From positions 1,674,001 through 1,738,000 of the forward strand of contig JAQOTA010000050.1 in assembly GCA_029532415.1 (NCBI GenBank): a DNA stretch of 64,000 nucleotides, read 5' to 3'. Numbering within the stretch: the stretch's first letter is position 1; each line of letters begins with the position of its first letter. The notes below the pieces were generated by a model. The model was not told the DNA's origin, did no database searches, and was given only the letters and a program-made list of their open reading frames with translations. Below are positions 1 through 11,309 of the stretch, piece by piece. This DNA is from Marasmius tenuissimus. Its lineage: Eukaryota > Basidiomycota > Agaricomycetes > Agaricales > Marasmiaceae. The translations under genes were made by a program, and so were the position numbers.

Positions 1-586
1 TTCTCTGCTGAACACCGTCCGACTGAGAACCCGTCGCTGTCGTACTCGAAGCCGCCCCTGCATTGCTAGTCCCAACCTCAGGCCCAGACCCAGGCCCAGT
101 TTCACTCGCCGTCGCACTGCTCTGCCCAACCTCCTGCCCTCCACCAGTCGCACTCGCAGTTGCACTCGACGTGGAATTCCCCGTCGTTGAATTAGTCGAA
201 TTATCCCCACCACCCGACGCAGTGCTATTCCCACTACCATGTTTATCTTTGCCCACAGTCCCACCAACAGCACCCCCAACCACCGCACCGATAACAACCA
301 GAATCACAACCGCGATGATGATGATCCCTTTTGTCGTTTGCCAGAAAGGTTTTCGCGAGAGAGATTTTTCATTAGGATGGGTATTGTCGTTGTGGGGTAT
401 CTGCTGGTGTTGGTGTTGGTTCTGAGGGGGTTGGGATTGTAAGAGGTCGGGGTTGTATCCTTCCTGTATGATTATCGTCTCATTAGCATCTATCCATAAC
501 GTAGACTGGTCACTGAAGCGAACCTGACGCATCTGCTTCGTCACAGCCGGTGCATCACCGAGGAGGGTGTGGTCGTATGAGGACAT
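1..586 (-). CDS. single-pass membrane protein, 5' part (runs off the window)
   Basis: An open frame runs from an ATG at 586 down to base 1 without a stop, giving about 195 residues. The N-terminal 80 or so residues are polar and Gln/His-rich. A strong hydrophobic segment rich in Ile and Val follows (starting GIIIIAVVILVVIG) and leads into a Gly/Val run. After that comes a long Ser/Thr/Gly-rich stretch with many NST-type N-glycosylation sequons. This is the usual layout of agaricomycete type II membrane proteins whose C-terminal ectodomain (often a lectin-like beta-propeller) follows a Ser/Thr linker; that domain would lie outside the window, so the function is not assigned. An AT-rich TATA-like element lies about 165 bp upstream. 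No intron is needed in this part. Confidence 0.7.
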   Translation of the reverse strand, partial: MSSYDHTLLGDAPAVTKQMRQVRFSDQSTLWIDANETIIIQEGYNPDLLQSQPPQNQHQHQQIPHNDNTHPNEKSLSRKPFWQTTKGIIIIAVVILVVIGAVVGGAVGGTVGKDKHGSGNSTASGGGDNSTNSTTGNSTSSATASATGGGQEVGQSSATASETGPGSGPEVGTSNAGAASSTTATGSQSDGVQQR

Positions 587-735
587 TTTGTTCCGCTGCC
601 TTCAAGAGGTTTATAGTAAAGGGCAAACGAGCGGAAAGAGCACTCTCAGAGAGATTGGAACGGTGGGTGGGTGGGAGAAAAGGGTTGGGTACGATGAGGC
701 AGTGACATTGAGTTTCTCGTCCACTTCGGGTTTCG

Positions 736-766
736 TGATGCGCCCGTGCTATAAATATAAGCGCCC
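736..766 (-). promoter_or_regulatory. TATA-containing promoter segment, repeated at 21104
   Basis: The stretch around GCTATAAATATAAGCGC is nearly symmetrical and lies about 165 bp upstream of the start at 586. Almost the same sequence recurs at 21104-21137. This suggests a shared or duplicated promoter, although the strand on which it acts cannot be fixed from sequence alone. The rest of 767-977 shows no gene. Confidence 0.4.
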
Positions 767-977
767 GTTGAATTTTAGGCTCTTTCAGCCGCGTATCCGG
801 CATAGGTACGAGTTATGAGTAAGGACTTTTCATCTCATCTACTCAGACTCCCTTTACATATTCTCGCCGGGACGAACGCATGCATGGACATGGCGTTTGT
901 GACAGAGGCTGGATTGGCCTACCCACAGGTCGCTTATTGGTGGACAGCCGTAGGCGTCATGCCAGCACCGTGATTCA

Positions 978-987
978 GCTCCACTTC
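978..987. repeat. target-site duplication, left of copy A
   Basis: GCTCCACTTC directly abuts the first base of the left inverted repeat of copy A. GCTCAACTTC directly abuts its right end at 18985-18994. Nine of ten bases match. Ten base pairs is within the 8-11 bp range typical of Mutator-like elements. Confidence 0.8.
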
Positions 988-1046
988 GAGGACACAGACG
1001 ATGAGTACCCACCTGACAGATGCGGACACAAATTGATGACAGTTGA
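988..1046 (+). repeat. left terminal inverted repeat, copy A
   Basis: 59 bp pair with the reverse complement of 18926-18984 without gaps. The outer 10 bases match at only 5 positions (GAGGACACAG against GGGGCCGGGG). The inner 49 bases, beginning ACGATGAGTACCCACC, match at about 45. The same two end types recur on copy B. Confidence 0.85.
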
Positions 1047-1372
1047 TGACACCTGTTGATCGGTGGTGCCTAGCTACGAATGTTCTAGATAAGATTGAAA
1101 ACCTGCTAAGGGGTTAGCTCCTAACTGCACATGATGAGACTTAGCATTGCCAAATGGGCGATTGAGCCAGCACCGATGGAAGCGCACTGATCAGCGCCGA
1201 TAGCAAACCTCTTGACCGACTCTTCACATCCACTCACAGTCTTCACAATCAAGATTGCTCTAAACTCTTTTGGGAAGACTATCTACCAAATTCGGACGGT
1301 ATTGAAGATCTCGCTCAGCCCATTCCACAAATTCCGTCAAGTAATACGACTGTAGCTCTCCTCATTTGCACC

Positions 1373-4300
1373 ATGTCTCGACCTCAAATCATGTCCATAA
1401 CTGCAATTCTCAACCCATACTCCCCTGCAAACTCTCAGTTCTCAACTCCAAGTACATCACAGCCGCGCTATTCAAATCAGCTTCCTATTCAGAGCCCTCT
1501 GCGTCTGAACCCTTCGCTCACCCCCTGTTCCACACCCCCGCGGTCACCTAGTGCTGCCAGTTCCTCAAGTTCTAGCCCAACCTCGTCTACAAGTTTGAGC
1601 CCGATGTATTCACGCTCTCCCTCACAAACTTTCTCCATCTATACTGGTGAAGTGGATCCTCCGACACTCACCAAAACCAATGTAAAGGCGTCGCGAAATA
1701 CGACTCTCGATAGACTGTATGTCTATGAAGATTCAAATGCTTACATCGAGTATCCCGAGACATCGAAGCGCGGAATTGGATACCTATTCCTCCAAGACCC
1801 TGGCAACTGGCGTTCTCCCACCTCAGACTTTGCGTACTCTCTAGGGAATCCAGGGGGTCAAAAAACTGCTGATCGACACGGGAAGCTACTCACTCATGAT
1901 CTTCTTGGGAATGGTACTGTCCCTTGTATGGTCCGGTCAAGAACCTGTGCGGCGACTTTTGCTTTGTATGATCCATTTAGTCTAACCTTTGGATTGTCCA
2001 GGTCAAGGAGCGAAGGTTTGCCCTCACGCCGATGTGGACAAGATGAAGGCCCCTCATACCTGTGCATCCTTGGATCTAGTCAGGGAAAGGCTGGCTCAAG
2101 ACCGTGATTTCCGGCTTCAAAATGACTCCCCTTCTCGTCAGGTCTTCCTCAAGACTCAGGCCTTTATCACCTCTCTGCTCCGTGTTGGCTGTCGGCTTAC
2201 AGGTGAAACGGCTGTGCTGGATTCTGAAGATAGCGATGAGGAGTCCCAGTTTATTCGGGACCATCATCAGTCTCTGAGAAGGGGTTATGTGGAGAAGGAA
2301 CCGCGCTGTCAGGGTAGATTGAGTCTACTTCATGATGGCGGAATGATAGCGTCTGTTTCATCCTTGTTCTGTACTCGAGTTATGGCTGAATTCATTTGTT
2401 TAGATGCGAACACTATGACTCTCAAACTGCCCGTTCTCACTTTCACATGCGGCTGGACGACTCCTACAACAGGGAATACATCAAAGCTGTACTTGCTGGC
2501 GATACTCAAGCAGCAAAGGAGCTTGAGGAGGATGCATTCTTACAGTACAATGTTGGACCCGATGCAGAGTGTACAGTTGTATCGAATCATTCAGCTCAGC
2601 GTATCAACTGTCGTGAGTATTAGGAACGGCCAACCCTGGAATATATACTAATCTTTCAATTAGCATATTCTCACCGGGACAAGAATGACCGACTCTATCA
2701 GCCCCTTCTTGAACGATTACCGTGCTCTGTCAAGTTTCGGGTATATGAACCTTTGGAAGATTACCGCGTACAATGCCCATATGTTCTCGTGATATGCTCT
2801 GGCGTCCACCGTCACCCTATCCCCTTGCCAACAAAAACACCTCCGCGACTTCGTAACCAACTCTTCAAAGTCTTTCGTGACATTGGGGAAGACTTGGCGG
2901 ACCTTACTGTCCGAGGACTCCTTCGCCATGGTGTCGTTCATTCTTACCTCAAGCAGCTGTTTCCTCAAAATCCTCTCGCTTCGCTCTATGATGTTCACTC
3001 TTCCCTAGCCAACCATGAGCACCTAGCATACTACATCAAGACTGCAAGGGGGCTATACTTCCCTCATGGGACTGGATGGAAAGGTGCGTTGTTGATTTAT
3101 ACCTTTTGATATCTAGGGTTAACGCGTGTTGTGATAGGTGCCCTTCATCTGTATCATCTTCAGACTGAACGATATCCGGTAGAAGCTCACTACATCCGCC
3201 GGTTCATTGAATTCACGGATGAGCCTGGAGTCATAGACGATGATGGAGATGATGAGCCTGCACCGCCTGAGGGACATCGGATTATTATCTGTATGGCTCC
3301 TGGGGCTAGTGCGCTACTCCAGCAAGCCCAGTTTCTCCAGAGCGACATCTCCTTCAAACGAGTTCAGGGCTGGAAGGAGTTTATCATTGCTGGACGCGAC
3401 CGGGAATTGAATTCCAGTACAATTTGTTTTTATTGACCTGGTAATCTTCTTGCTCACTGTGTTTTTCAGCGGTTGTCTATTGTAGGGCATATGTCACTGG
3501 AGAATCAGCTGCGCTGCATCTTCGTCTTTTTGATGCTATTGAGGAGCTTGTTGTAGAGGATACAGGTCTACCCATACGCTGGCGGCACTTGTACGCAAAC
3601 TCTAATGACGATGAAGATCAGAACGGGCTAATGTTGCTGTGGATTGCGGATCAACACGGAGGTCAAGCAAAAGGTGCTGTTATTGCAGACGCTAAAGTAC
3701 ACTATACTGACCAGAAACCATAGGCCTGGGACTTCATATGCAACGTATAGCCCAACGGCTTCCCAACCGACGTGATTTATTTCAGCCACACAGGTCAGTT
3801 GCGGAGCTCTCCTGGTCTGAACATCTCCACCGGGTCTTCCGTCTTTGCTCTGTTCATGTCCACCGGAACATCCAAGAGTGTGGGGTCCCTCGTACTGTCA
3901 AAGAGGCCATGAGAAGCTTGGTGTGCATGGCACATGATGATTGGGAAGGAGCCGTTAGGATTATAAAAGAGGAAGGCGGGAAGAAGGGAATTGGTATGTC
4001 CCTCCTTGTTGGCTTTGTTCAATTCTAACGCTTGCTCAGATTGGTATGAAAATAAGGTGAACAGTAAATTTGCACTCGAAGGGATTTGCTGGGAGCGAAG
4101 TAAGGTTCCCAAGGCGGTATGGATTGCTGGAGATAGAAATGACAATATTGTTGAGGGTGCGCACTCTAATATCAACCTTGAAGGGAAAGGGTGTTCTTTG
4201 GTTGGGGGCATGGAAAAGGCCAGGCGTTATGATGCTTCTCGACTTGCTTCAATCAAGGTATGTGTTTCTTATAAATTTGTTTGCGAAATGCCTGCTGACT

Positions 4301-4755
4301 TTTCTTGAAGCTGACTCAGGATGCAGGTATAAGGCGCTCATACGCTTCAGGACTTCTAGTGGATAATGCGTCCCGCGGAATCAAACGAAAATGTGAGTAT
4401 TATGCCTTTCCTTTGCCTCTCACATGGACTTCAACATGCGTTTTTAGTTGCCGGAGACCATAAACGACTTGAGAAAGAAGATGATTTGATTCGGCAGCAC
4501 AACCAGAAACTCAACAAGGCGCAGGAGCGATTCAACAAGGCAAGGGAAAAGGGTAGCAAGCTGTGGGCACACGTTCAAGAGCTGCAACAGCTCAATTCGA
4601 CACAGGAGGAGATACAATCAGCACTGGAGCAGGTTGAGAAGGAAAAGGAATTGTATGTACGGTATCGGGATGAAGTTGTCAAGCAGTCTGACAAGGGAAG
4701 CGCTCTTCGGAAAGGAAGCGGGCGCGAGATGGCACGGACTTTGGTTCTCGGATAA
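1373..4755 (+). CDS. MULE-like DDE transposase, copy A
   Basis: Ten exons splice in frame with GT-AG introns: 1373-1913, 2002-2350, 2404-2612, 2664-3083, 3138-3416, 3470-3673, 3724-3993, 4040-4257, 4311-4392, 4448-4755, giving 959 residues. An N-terminal Ser/Pro-rich part is followed by a Cys/His-rich region (about residues 180-375, including ACEHY and CPYSH) that could be a zinc-binding DNA-recognition domain. A candidate catalytic triad follows: D576 in LQSDISFKRV, D660 in WIADQHGGQAKGLG, and E796 in DRNDNIVEGAH. An LCSVHVHRN motif between the second D and the E resembles the C/HxH signature of Mutator-like transposases. The C-terminus (about 857-959) is a charged probable coiled coil. It is the first gene inside the left end, as expected for the mobility gene. 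A KDZ-type transposase was considered, but its hallmark motifs were not seen. Confidence 0.8.
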
Positions 4756-4841
4756 AGGGCTTCTTTTAATTTAACTCTATTCATTTTTTCTCTTCCTGTT
4801 ATAACTATGTGGAATGGATGGAAATATGGGACAGGAAAAAA

Positions 4842-6107
4842 ATGCCCAACCTCGCTCGATACCAAGCCAACCTTCTTGCAGCTTTCTTCAAAGTCCCTCC
4901 AGAGACCACCCTCCAGATCCTCGAGTCCCTCCCTCGAAAGGACCTTCAGACGATGACTCTTGTCTGCACTGAAGTATCATCCCTGGCTCAACGCCTATTC
5001 TCTGACACCATCAATATTTCGCACGGATACGACTCTCACATCTTGTCTATGATGAGGCTGCGTAACAAAGCCGCACCTACATCCCTATTCAGAAGGGTCA
5101 AAAGGGACTTAGCCTTTTCACAGGACAAAGCGCAACAGATACTTCTGTATTGTGCAGAAGGAAAGATGGACCACATCAGGGAGCTCCACTTGTTCTCTAC
5201 AAAGAAGAACATCGACTGGGACATTCTATATCCAGAAGCTTCCGCTTTGCTCTGGAAATTCCGCTCATCCCTCCGGGCCATCAAACTCCAGTCTCTTGGA
5301 TGCCAATTCATCTGCCGTATTCTAGGCGAATTGAACTCGTTCTACTCTATCACAACCCTCGTCCTTCATGCCCCAGCATTTCGTTCCTTTGACTGGGGGA
5401 CAACTATCCGCTTGCCCTCTGTTTCGAGCCTATCCCTTATCGACATGAACCCCGAGAGGCAGCCCTCCTTCAACTTCTATAGCGTAGCCGAGCGACGCCT
5501 CCAGACAGGACCACTCACCCATTTGTCCATTATTGGGGAATTGGGCAACTTGGCTGTGGCGCGTATTGTCGGCAATTACTCGGATCATGAGTTGTTAGAA
5601 CTCAACCTATTGGATTCCAGAGGTCCTAGTAACGGTATGTCATCTCTACTTGTCATAACTGATAGAAATTGACCAATCCCAACAGTGACTTTACCCATTC
5701 CGACTCCAGTCACCAGTATAGACTCCGTTGTGCACTTTGGCATTGACCTGGCCTGGTTTGCCGCCTATTTGAATGCCCCCGCACCTCTAGTTCCATTTCC
5801 GAAACTCGAAACCCTCTCAATACAAGTCAGCTGGGAACAATACGATACGGACGATATCTTCCAAAACATGACGGCCCAATGGGATGCTCTGGCAGCTGTA
5901 GTGCCCAGGTGGTTAGCGGCCAAGCAATTCAAGGTATCCTTAGACCTGCGGGACGAATTCCAGATTGACACTCATGCACTGGAACGATTTGCGAGGGAGA
6001 GGCTTGGATTTGAGATCGGTCAGTCGCAGGCTGCACCACTTCCAAAGGTGTATGAGTTTACAGATTTGCCAGGCTGGGGAAGTAGTGAGAATTGGGGTTC
6101 TCAGTAA
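4842..6107 (+). CDS. F-box protein, copy A
   Basis: Two exons (4842-5634, 5686-6107) give 404 residues. I chose the ATG at 4842 because the sequence upstream of it differs in frame between the two element copies, while the protein from this point is conserved. Residues about 12-50 hold an F-box (VPPETTLQILESLPRKDL, then LVCTEVSSLA). The rest resembles the divergent leucine-rich C-terminal halves of agaricomycete F-box proteins. F-box proteins bind Skp1 and bring targets to SCF ubiquitin ligases, so the product may direct turnover of a host or element protein; the target is unknown. It starts 86 bp after the transposase stop on the same strand and lies tail-to-tail with the TET gene. Confidence 0.8.
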
Positions 6108-6208
6108 TATCGAGTTTGTTTCCTTACTTTCCTTGCAGTAGTACAAAAGAAGTTCCAGAGCGATACATTTCAGTGGCTGTAGCTACAGTTACAAGAAAAA
6201 AAGATACA

Positions 6209-7939
6209 TCAGTTGGGGGATTCGTCGAGTGTAGCTACATGAATAAAGTCCTTCAATTCGTAAATAGTAGAAAAGATTTTGAGATTTTCCTGATACGCGT
6301 TAGCCTTTCCCTTCATCATCTTCTCGTACTCGGCTCGGTTGAATTCCTTCAGCTGAGCCTCGGTCATGAAGTCGTTATCGACCCAACGAAAGATTGGACC
6401 AGCAGAATATTGAGTGAACGAATTCCTCTGATCACCTGTAGTGCAAGTCAGCATCAGAATCAAACTTGGAAGAATAACACAAACTCACCTTTAGCTACCG
6501 GGATGTTGTAGTGAGTAACAACAGCCGAAGGAAGTCCAATCGTGGAGGCCGGAGGAAAGTCAATGATGAGTTTCAGCTCATCCAGCACGATTTGGCCTCC
6601 TTTCCGATGGTCAAAGCGCCCAAGAGCTGTAACAAAGCACAAACCAGGGGGCCAGTTGAAGAAGTCGCGGTGAGGGGTCGTGGTCACGCTGCGACCAAAA
6701 TTGAATGTCGCTGCACTGAAGACGCCATGCTTAAAGTTTGCCTTGAGGTTCGGCAGTTTGTTCAGAACTTTCTTCAAGGTCGATTCGTGCCTCTCATATG
6801 CACGGGGTCTCCAAAGCGCATAGGACTCTAGAAAAATTGATCAGTACATGAATATGACAGTGAAACAAGACATAATACCGTTCTGGAACCCAGCAACACG
6901 CTGGATCCCTTCATGGGCAAGGAGGCGAGCCAACGCGGGGGCCATCTTTCCATTCTTGAGTTGAACAGGCGTGGCGTTACCCATTCCCATGGCTATCCCG
7001 ACGTTGAATGCAGAAAAGTTGCCGCGACGATGGGGACCATTGGGTGAGTCATTCCCGATTCCTACAATATCACCCTCTTCAAGGATGGCATCAAAAGCAT
7101 CAAGACAGGATTTGACGTAGGTAGGGTCGTCTGGTCGGCCACAGAGCACCGCAATGATTCTGCCAGCGCTATCAACAATGAGCAAGGGGGTGCTGTGAGA
7201 TGTATTCAGTAAGAGGTTGGAATCGTGAGATTAAAAAAAATCGCACACGCCATCCCACTTGATGTGGCGATATCCGTTCTTCTTCATCTCCTCAATGGTG
7301 GGGTTCTCTGCGGTGCTCTCCGGCAAGGTGGTCTTGGATGGATTCTTTTTTTTGGCGGATTCTTCTTCGTCACATCCTCCTTCAGTGCTCCCTTCCCTGC
7401 TGCCTTCTTCTCCTTCTTCCCCGCCTTCTTCTTTGGGCAGCCCGTGTAACCACCCTTGGCAGCTGCAAAGTCTGCTGCATCAAAAGGAACGCTGAGGACT
7501 TTCACAAATTTCTGGAGCTTCAGCTTGATGCGCTCGGAGAGTGGGCGCTTCTCCTTTGGCTGGGCCCTTCGTTTTTCGCGACGCTTCGAGTTGTTCTTGC
7601 TTTGTCCAGGGTCATGGGTGGCGTCGGCTACTGCATCGGTCTTCGTCTTCTTCGCCACACCTTTCTCCTTCGTCTCTCCTCCTCTCCTCCGCTTTCCCTG
7701 CTGACCCATTCCTTCCAACACACTCGACGGCGCCTTGGGGCCCAAATCCTCCTCAACCGACATCTCCGGCTCCCTCTCTTCGGCTTCTCTGAACAGACGA
7801 ACAAAAGGGTCGGGTAGCTTGAGCTTCTGAAGGTTGATGATGCCGTAGACGCGTCCCGAGCGGAGCTAAAAAAACAATACCGTGAGGCCGGAAAGAATGA
7901 ACGGTGAGATAGCGAGCTTACCGAGTGGAAGAGCGTCAT
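6209..7939 (-). pseudogene. TET/JBP-family dioxygenase with a frameshift, copy A
   Basis: This is the counterpart of the intact gene at 38773-40500. Exons run leftwards from the ATG at 7939. A run of eight T at 7346-7353 corresponds to a stretch one base longer in copy B. The resulting 1-nt deletion in the Lys-rich region shifts the frame and gives a stop near 7284, before the catalytic core. The downstream exons encoding the iron-binding core (TPHRDF, VVTHYN, DQRNSFTQY) remain open. A sequencing or assembly error in the homopolymer is possible. If real, copy A makes at most an N-terminal basic fragment and depends on other copies for the enzyme. Confidence 0.75.
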
Positions 7940-9390
7940 CTTGATCTGTTGGAAAAGCTAGTCAGCTCCTGAGCAAACATGAGTAGGATTGAGGGGGGAA
8001 AACGCGAAAAAAAAACGCGAAAATAGCCATGTAAATGTAGCAACAAAAAATCAAAAAAAAAAGATGCAGCGAGCACCAATGCACTCGAGAATACAGCAGC
8101 TCGATCCAAGGGTGTTCGAATCGTTCACTCTGCTCTAGTCTGTGAGGCAATTGGCGCACTTTGGGGGGTTGAAAAGGGGGAAAAATCGCTCAAGGCCTAC
8201 CCAACCGCTGCAGCAGTGCGATCCAACGGTGATCGAATCGCTAACCCTGCTGCAGAAAACATGAGATAGGCATGAACTTGTCAAAAACAGCGAGAAAAAC
8301 GCGTAAAATGGGTCAATCGAGCGGTTGAAAAAAGTTGAACCAACAAAAAAAGCAGAGAAAAAAGCGACAAATGGAACACTTACTGATTTACGGGCCAAGT
8401 CCAGCAAAATCAAGCTGGGAAACTTCTTTTGCGAGGCAGCGAATCCAAGAGTATGAGAGATAGCAGCAAAGGGGAGTAGTGGTAAGAGAAAGAGGGAGGG
8501 TGCAGAGGCCGGCGCCAATTTGGCCTGGTGAACGTGAGCTTAATAAGCCGAGCTGGGGTACTGGGTCGAAGCTAACACGCCGAAATACTGCATCAAAAGT
8601 CAATAGAAGCTATATTCAAAGATATTATAGTTCACGGATTACACTAAATTGGGGTGTGAGAGACTGGCTTCATCCACCAGGGTCGGGGTCTCTGCCAGCT
8701 CTCGCCCACCACGCTCAATGAAAACAGCCCACCGCAGACGGTAGACGGGTAGACCTTTGGCCCCAACGCCCATAACATCACCCCAACGCGAGAAACAAAG
8801 TCCAATCTCTCGATTATTCCTCCTGCGACCCTCAAAACGGCCCGTCGCTGTTTGTTGTCCAGCTCACACTGGCACCATTGTCACAGACCGTTGCGACTGA
8901 TTCCGACTGAATCGGCTGCAGAAGTTGGCTGGGCATGTTTGGTTTATGAACACGACCGTAACGGGTAGGTGCCGCTGCCAAAGGCAAGCAGGACCAGCCG
9001 CTAGCGGTATGAAGCGCCCACAACCCGCGCATGCACCGCCAATGGGTCCACAGGTACGGAACAGAGCTGCAACGTTCGTGTTATTCAATGCGAGAGACCG
9101 TTCGCGAATGGCTCGGATGACCTACAAGATCAAAAAAATATATGTTAGCACCCTTTCGTCCATATCACAAAAACTGACTCGGTTACCTCCTCAAAATCTC
9201 CGTCATCTCGTTAATGTAACTGAACGAAAGAGACTCCGTAGACCTGGATCATCGTCCGCCAGGATTGTTCTTCGTCATCTAGCTTTGTTCGAATCGACAG
9301 TTTCCCGAGTTGGGTGCATTAGGCTTCTCTCGAGGGTCTCCTCATCAACGGCGGATGCGGTTGCACAGACGGTGGCCGGTGATGATGATG
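7940..9390 (-). other. TET upstream region, conserved in both copies
   Basis: This 1.4-kb stretch matches 37320-38772 of copy B closely. Just upstream of the TET start is a possible 5'-UTR intron: in copy B a GTAAGTG donor lies near 38330, with a CAACAG acceptor right before the ATG. A conserved stretch at 8864-9118 can be read as a Cys-containing peptide (RTCGPIGGACAGCGRF), but it has no recognised family and its continuation is broken. It may be promoter, leader or an old gene relic. Confidence 0.4.
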
Positions 9391-9402
9391 GATAGAAACG
9401 AC

Positions 9403-9709
9403 TGGGGAGTACAAAGTCAACACCCCCCTCATCTCCCCCCGCCTCAAACTGTTCAACATCATCAACGTCCAAGAAGACTTCAACTTCCACGCCGCCCTCT
9501 ACGCCAACGACAACCACGCCTTCCGCACCGCAACCTCCGGTGGCGTCCCCTTCGGCGACGGCCTCAATACCCTCTCCGATTTCACCTTCATCGACCTCGA
9601 ACACACCAAATGGGACAAATGCAACCTCAACGAAGGCGACTGTCTCACCCCAAAAGGGTTCGCCTTCACACGTGTCCATGTAGCCCCGTTCGCGTGGATA
9701 TTCCTCTGA
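9403..9709 (+). pseudogene. endonuclease/exonuclease/phosphatase gene fragment, copy A
   Basis: The open stretch encodes pieces such as NDNHAFRTATSGGVPFGDG, TKWDKCNLNEGDCLTPKG and TRVHVAPFAW. These match the core of fungal secreted endonuclease/exonuclease/phosphatase-fold proteins. It is cut off abruptly at about 9709. Copy B keeps a much longer part of the same gene (36233-37290). Each copy lacks segments that the other has, so both descend from one captured host gene and have suffered different deletions. Confidence 0.6.
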
Positions 9710-9799
9710 CAACCGGTGGTTTATCGCTGCGAATACTTGACTCATCACGTCCTTTCAGAGTGGTGGTGTTATTATCTAGGTCGAAAAAAAAAGAAAAAG

Positions 9800-10560
9800 A
9801 AAAAGCGCGCACCTCGACGACGCCGGGACTGAGATACCTCGGGGGGTAGCTGGCGTCGGTGTGGCAGGTGTAGCAGGTGTCGGTACTAAAGGAACAGGCA
9901 TAGATTGACCCTCCAAAGCCAATAAGCCAGCATCCCCAACAGCTCCGTCAACGATGACCTTTACAACGCCCTGCACGTCGTCCCCGACCTATGTGGCATT
10001 CCACACCTCGTCTTCGACTGCTTTAGCTTGTTGGTTGAGCCTGGACTGGTGAAACGCGTTGAGCCATTGTTTGGCTATAAAGCAACGACCATGCATTTGC
10101 AGCGGACTTCGCAGTCGACGACGAATTTGTGGGTTTCTTTGTAGACGGCGACAAAGTCGTCGAGAGACACGCTTGTCAGGTATGTTTGATTCGATGTGAG
10201 TTGGGAGGCGAGGGATGTATGTGTGAGGGAGGTGAATTGGGTGAGGAGAGATTGGAGGTCTTCGGTGAGAGTTGGGATTAGATCTGGTGTGACGAGAGTG
10301 GGGTGCATTCGTTTGAGGTATTCGACTAGTTCGAGGAGAGTGTTGTTTTGGGATTGAAGGGCGTCGATGGCGTGGATGATGTCAGCGTACGATTGGGAGA
10401 GACGTCTTCGCAGGTTGCCGCTGTCTTCCGGTGAATCACCGTCTGTGGTGAAATCGAGGATGCGGAGGAGAATGACGCCATGGAATAGGAAGACGAGGAA
10501 GATGACATTGGAGGGTTCTGTTGCAAGTCTGGGGGTGGTAGGCCGGTGATGTTCATAGAT
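9800..10560 (-). pseudogene. VPS54 fragment (middle to C-terminal part), copy A
   Basis: Read on the minus strand, the segment encodes DFVAVYKETHKFVVDCEV and then, after a frame change, AFHQSRLNQQAKAVEDEVW and GVVKVIVDGAVGDAG. This resembles the middle and C-terminal part of Vps54, a GARP tethering-complex subunit for endosome-to-Golgi traffic. Frame breaks show that it is not an intact gene. Copy B instead keeps the N-terminal part (35074-35640), so the two copies hold complementary remains of one captured gene. Confidence 0.55.
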
Positions 10561-10639
10561 ATCGGGCGGGCGGATTTGGTGGCGGATGATGGTGGGGAGT
10601 TGGTGGGGGAGAAGAAACCGGCGATGGAAGTCTCTGCGG

Positions 10640-11050
10640 GACATGCGTAGTCGCTTCTTTCCACGTCGCTCGTACGTTCCTCCAAAGCCCGCACATGCCC
10701 CACTGTCCAGTTCTCCAGCTTCTCGAACCGTTTAGCGATCGTGAGTAGGGTATTGAGTGTTGAACTGTGCATAAAGCGGCGGTGCCTCGCGAGAAGGTGA
10801 AGAAGTAAGAGGTGACGGTGAAAGGTTAGGCGCCATATTCGAACGTGATGGTGTAGGCGATGCAGCTCCCCATCCGAGGGATGAAAACCAAACGGTCCTT
10901 CACAGGACACCACACGCTCCTTCCGTCTTCGTCTCCCTCGCCTCCCTCTCGCAAACTTCAATGGTCTTCCCTCGTTATAGTCCCTCTGAACTGGACGTTG
11001 GGCCGAGGAGAACATGGGTTGATGAGTACCTACATGGTAGTCCAAGGGAA
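10640..11050 (-). other. unidentified coding relic, copy A cargo
   Basis: The minus strand contains a helical, charged stretch (TIAKRFEKLENWTVGHVRAL) followed by a Ser/Pro-rich part. It looks like a real protein segment, probably captured, but I do not recognise the family. No complete gene can be built, and copy B has no counterpart here. Confidence 0.3.
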
Positions 11051-11309
11051 AGAGATGATGCTGGGCACAGGGTTACGGCCGGTACTTTACCCGGTGTTGT
11101 ACGGATATCGGAGTACACAGGCCCGTAACCCAATACCATCCTTTCCACCACACGTGGTGAATGGAATCAAATCCGAGGCGGAGAGGTTTTGTTGACCCTA
11201 AAAAACGCTAAAGTGAGTCTCAGGCCGCTAGGAAACGTCGCTGGTTACTCACCAGTACCCTTAGAGACGTTATATGACTTCTGAACGCCGTGGATAGCCG
11301 CCCTCGATC

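Noticed and set aside
1366..1551. Open frame starting 7 bp before the transposase start
   Set aside because: It is in another frame, short, and does not splice into the conserved protein; the ATG at 1373 does.
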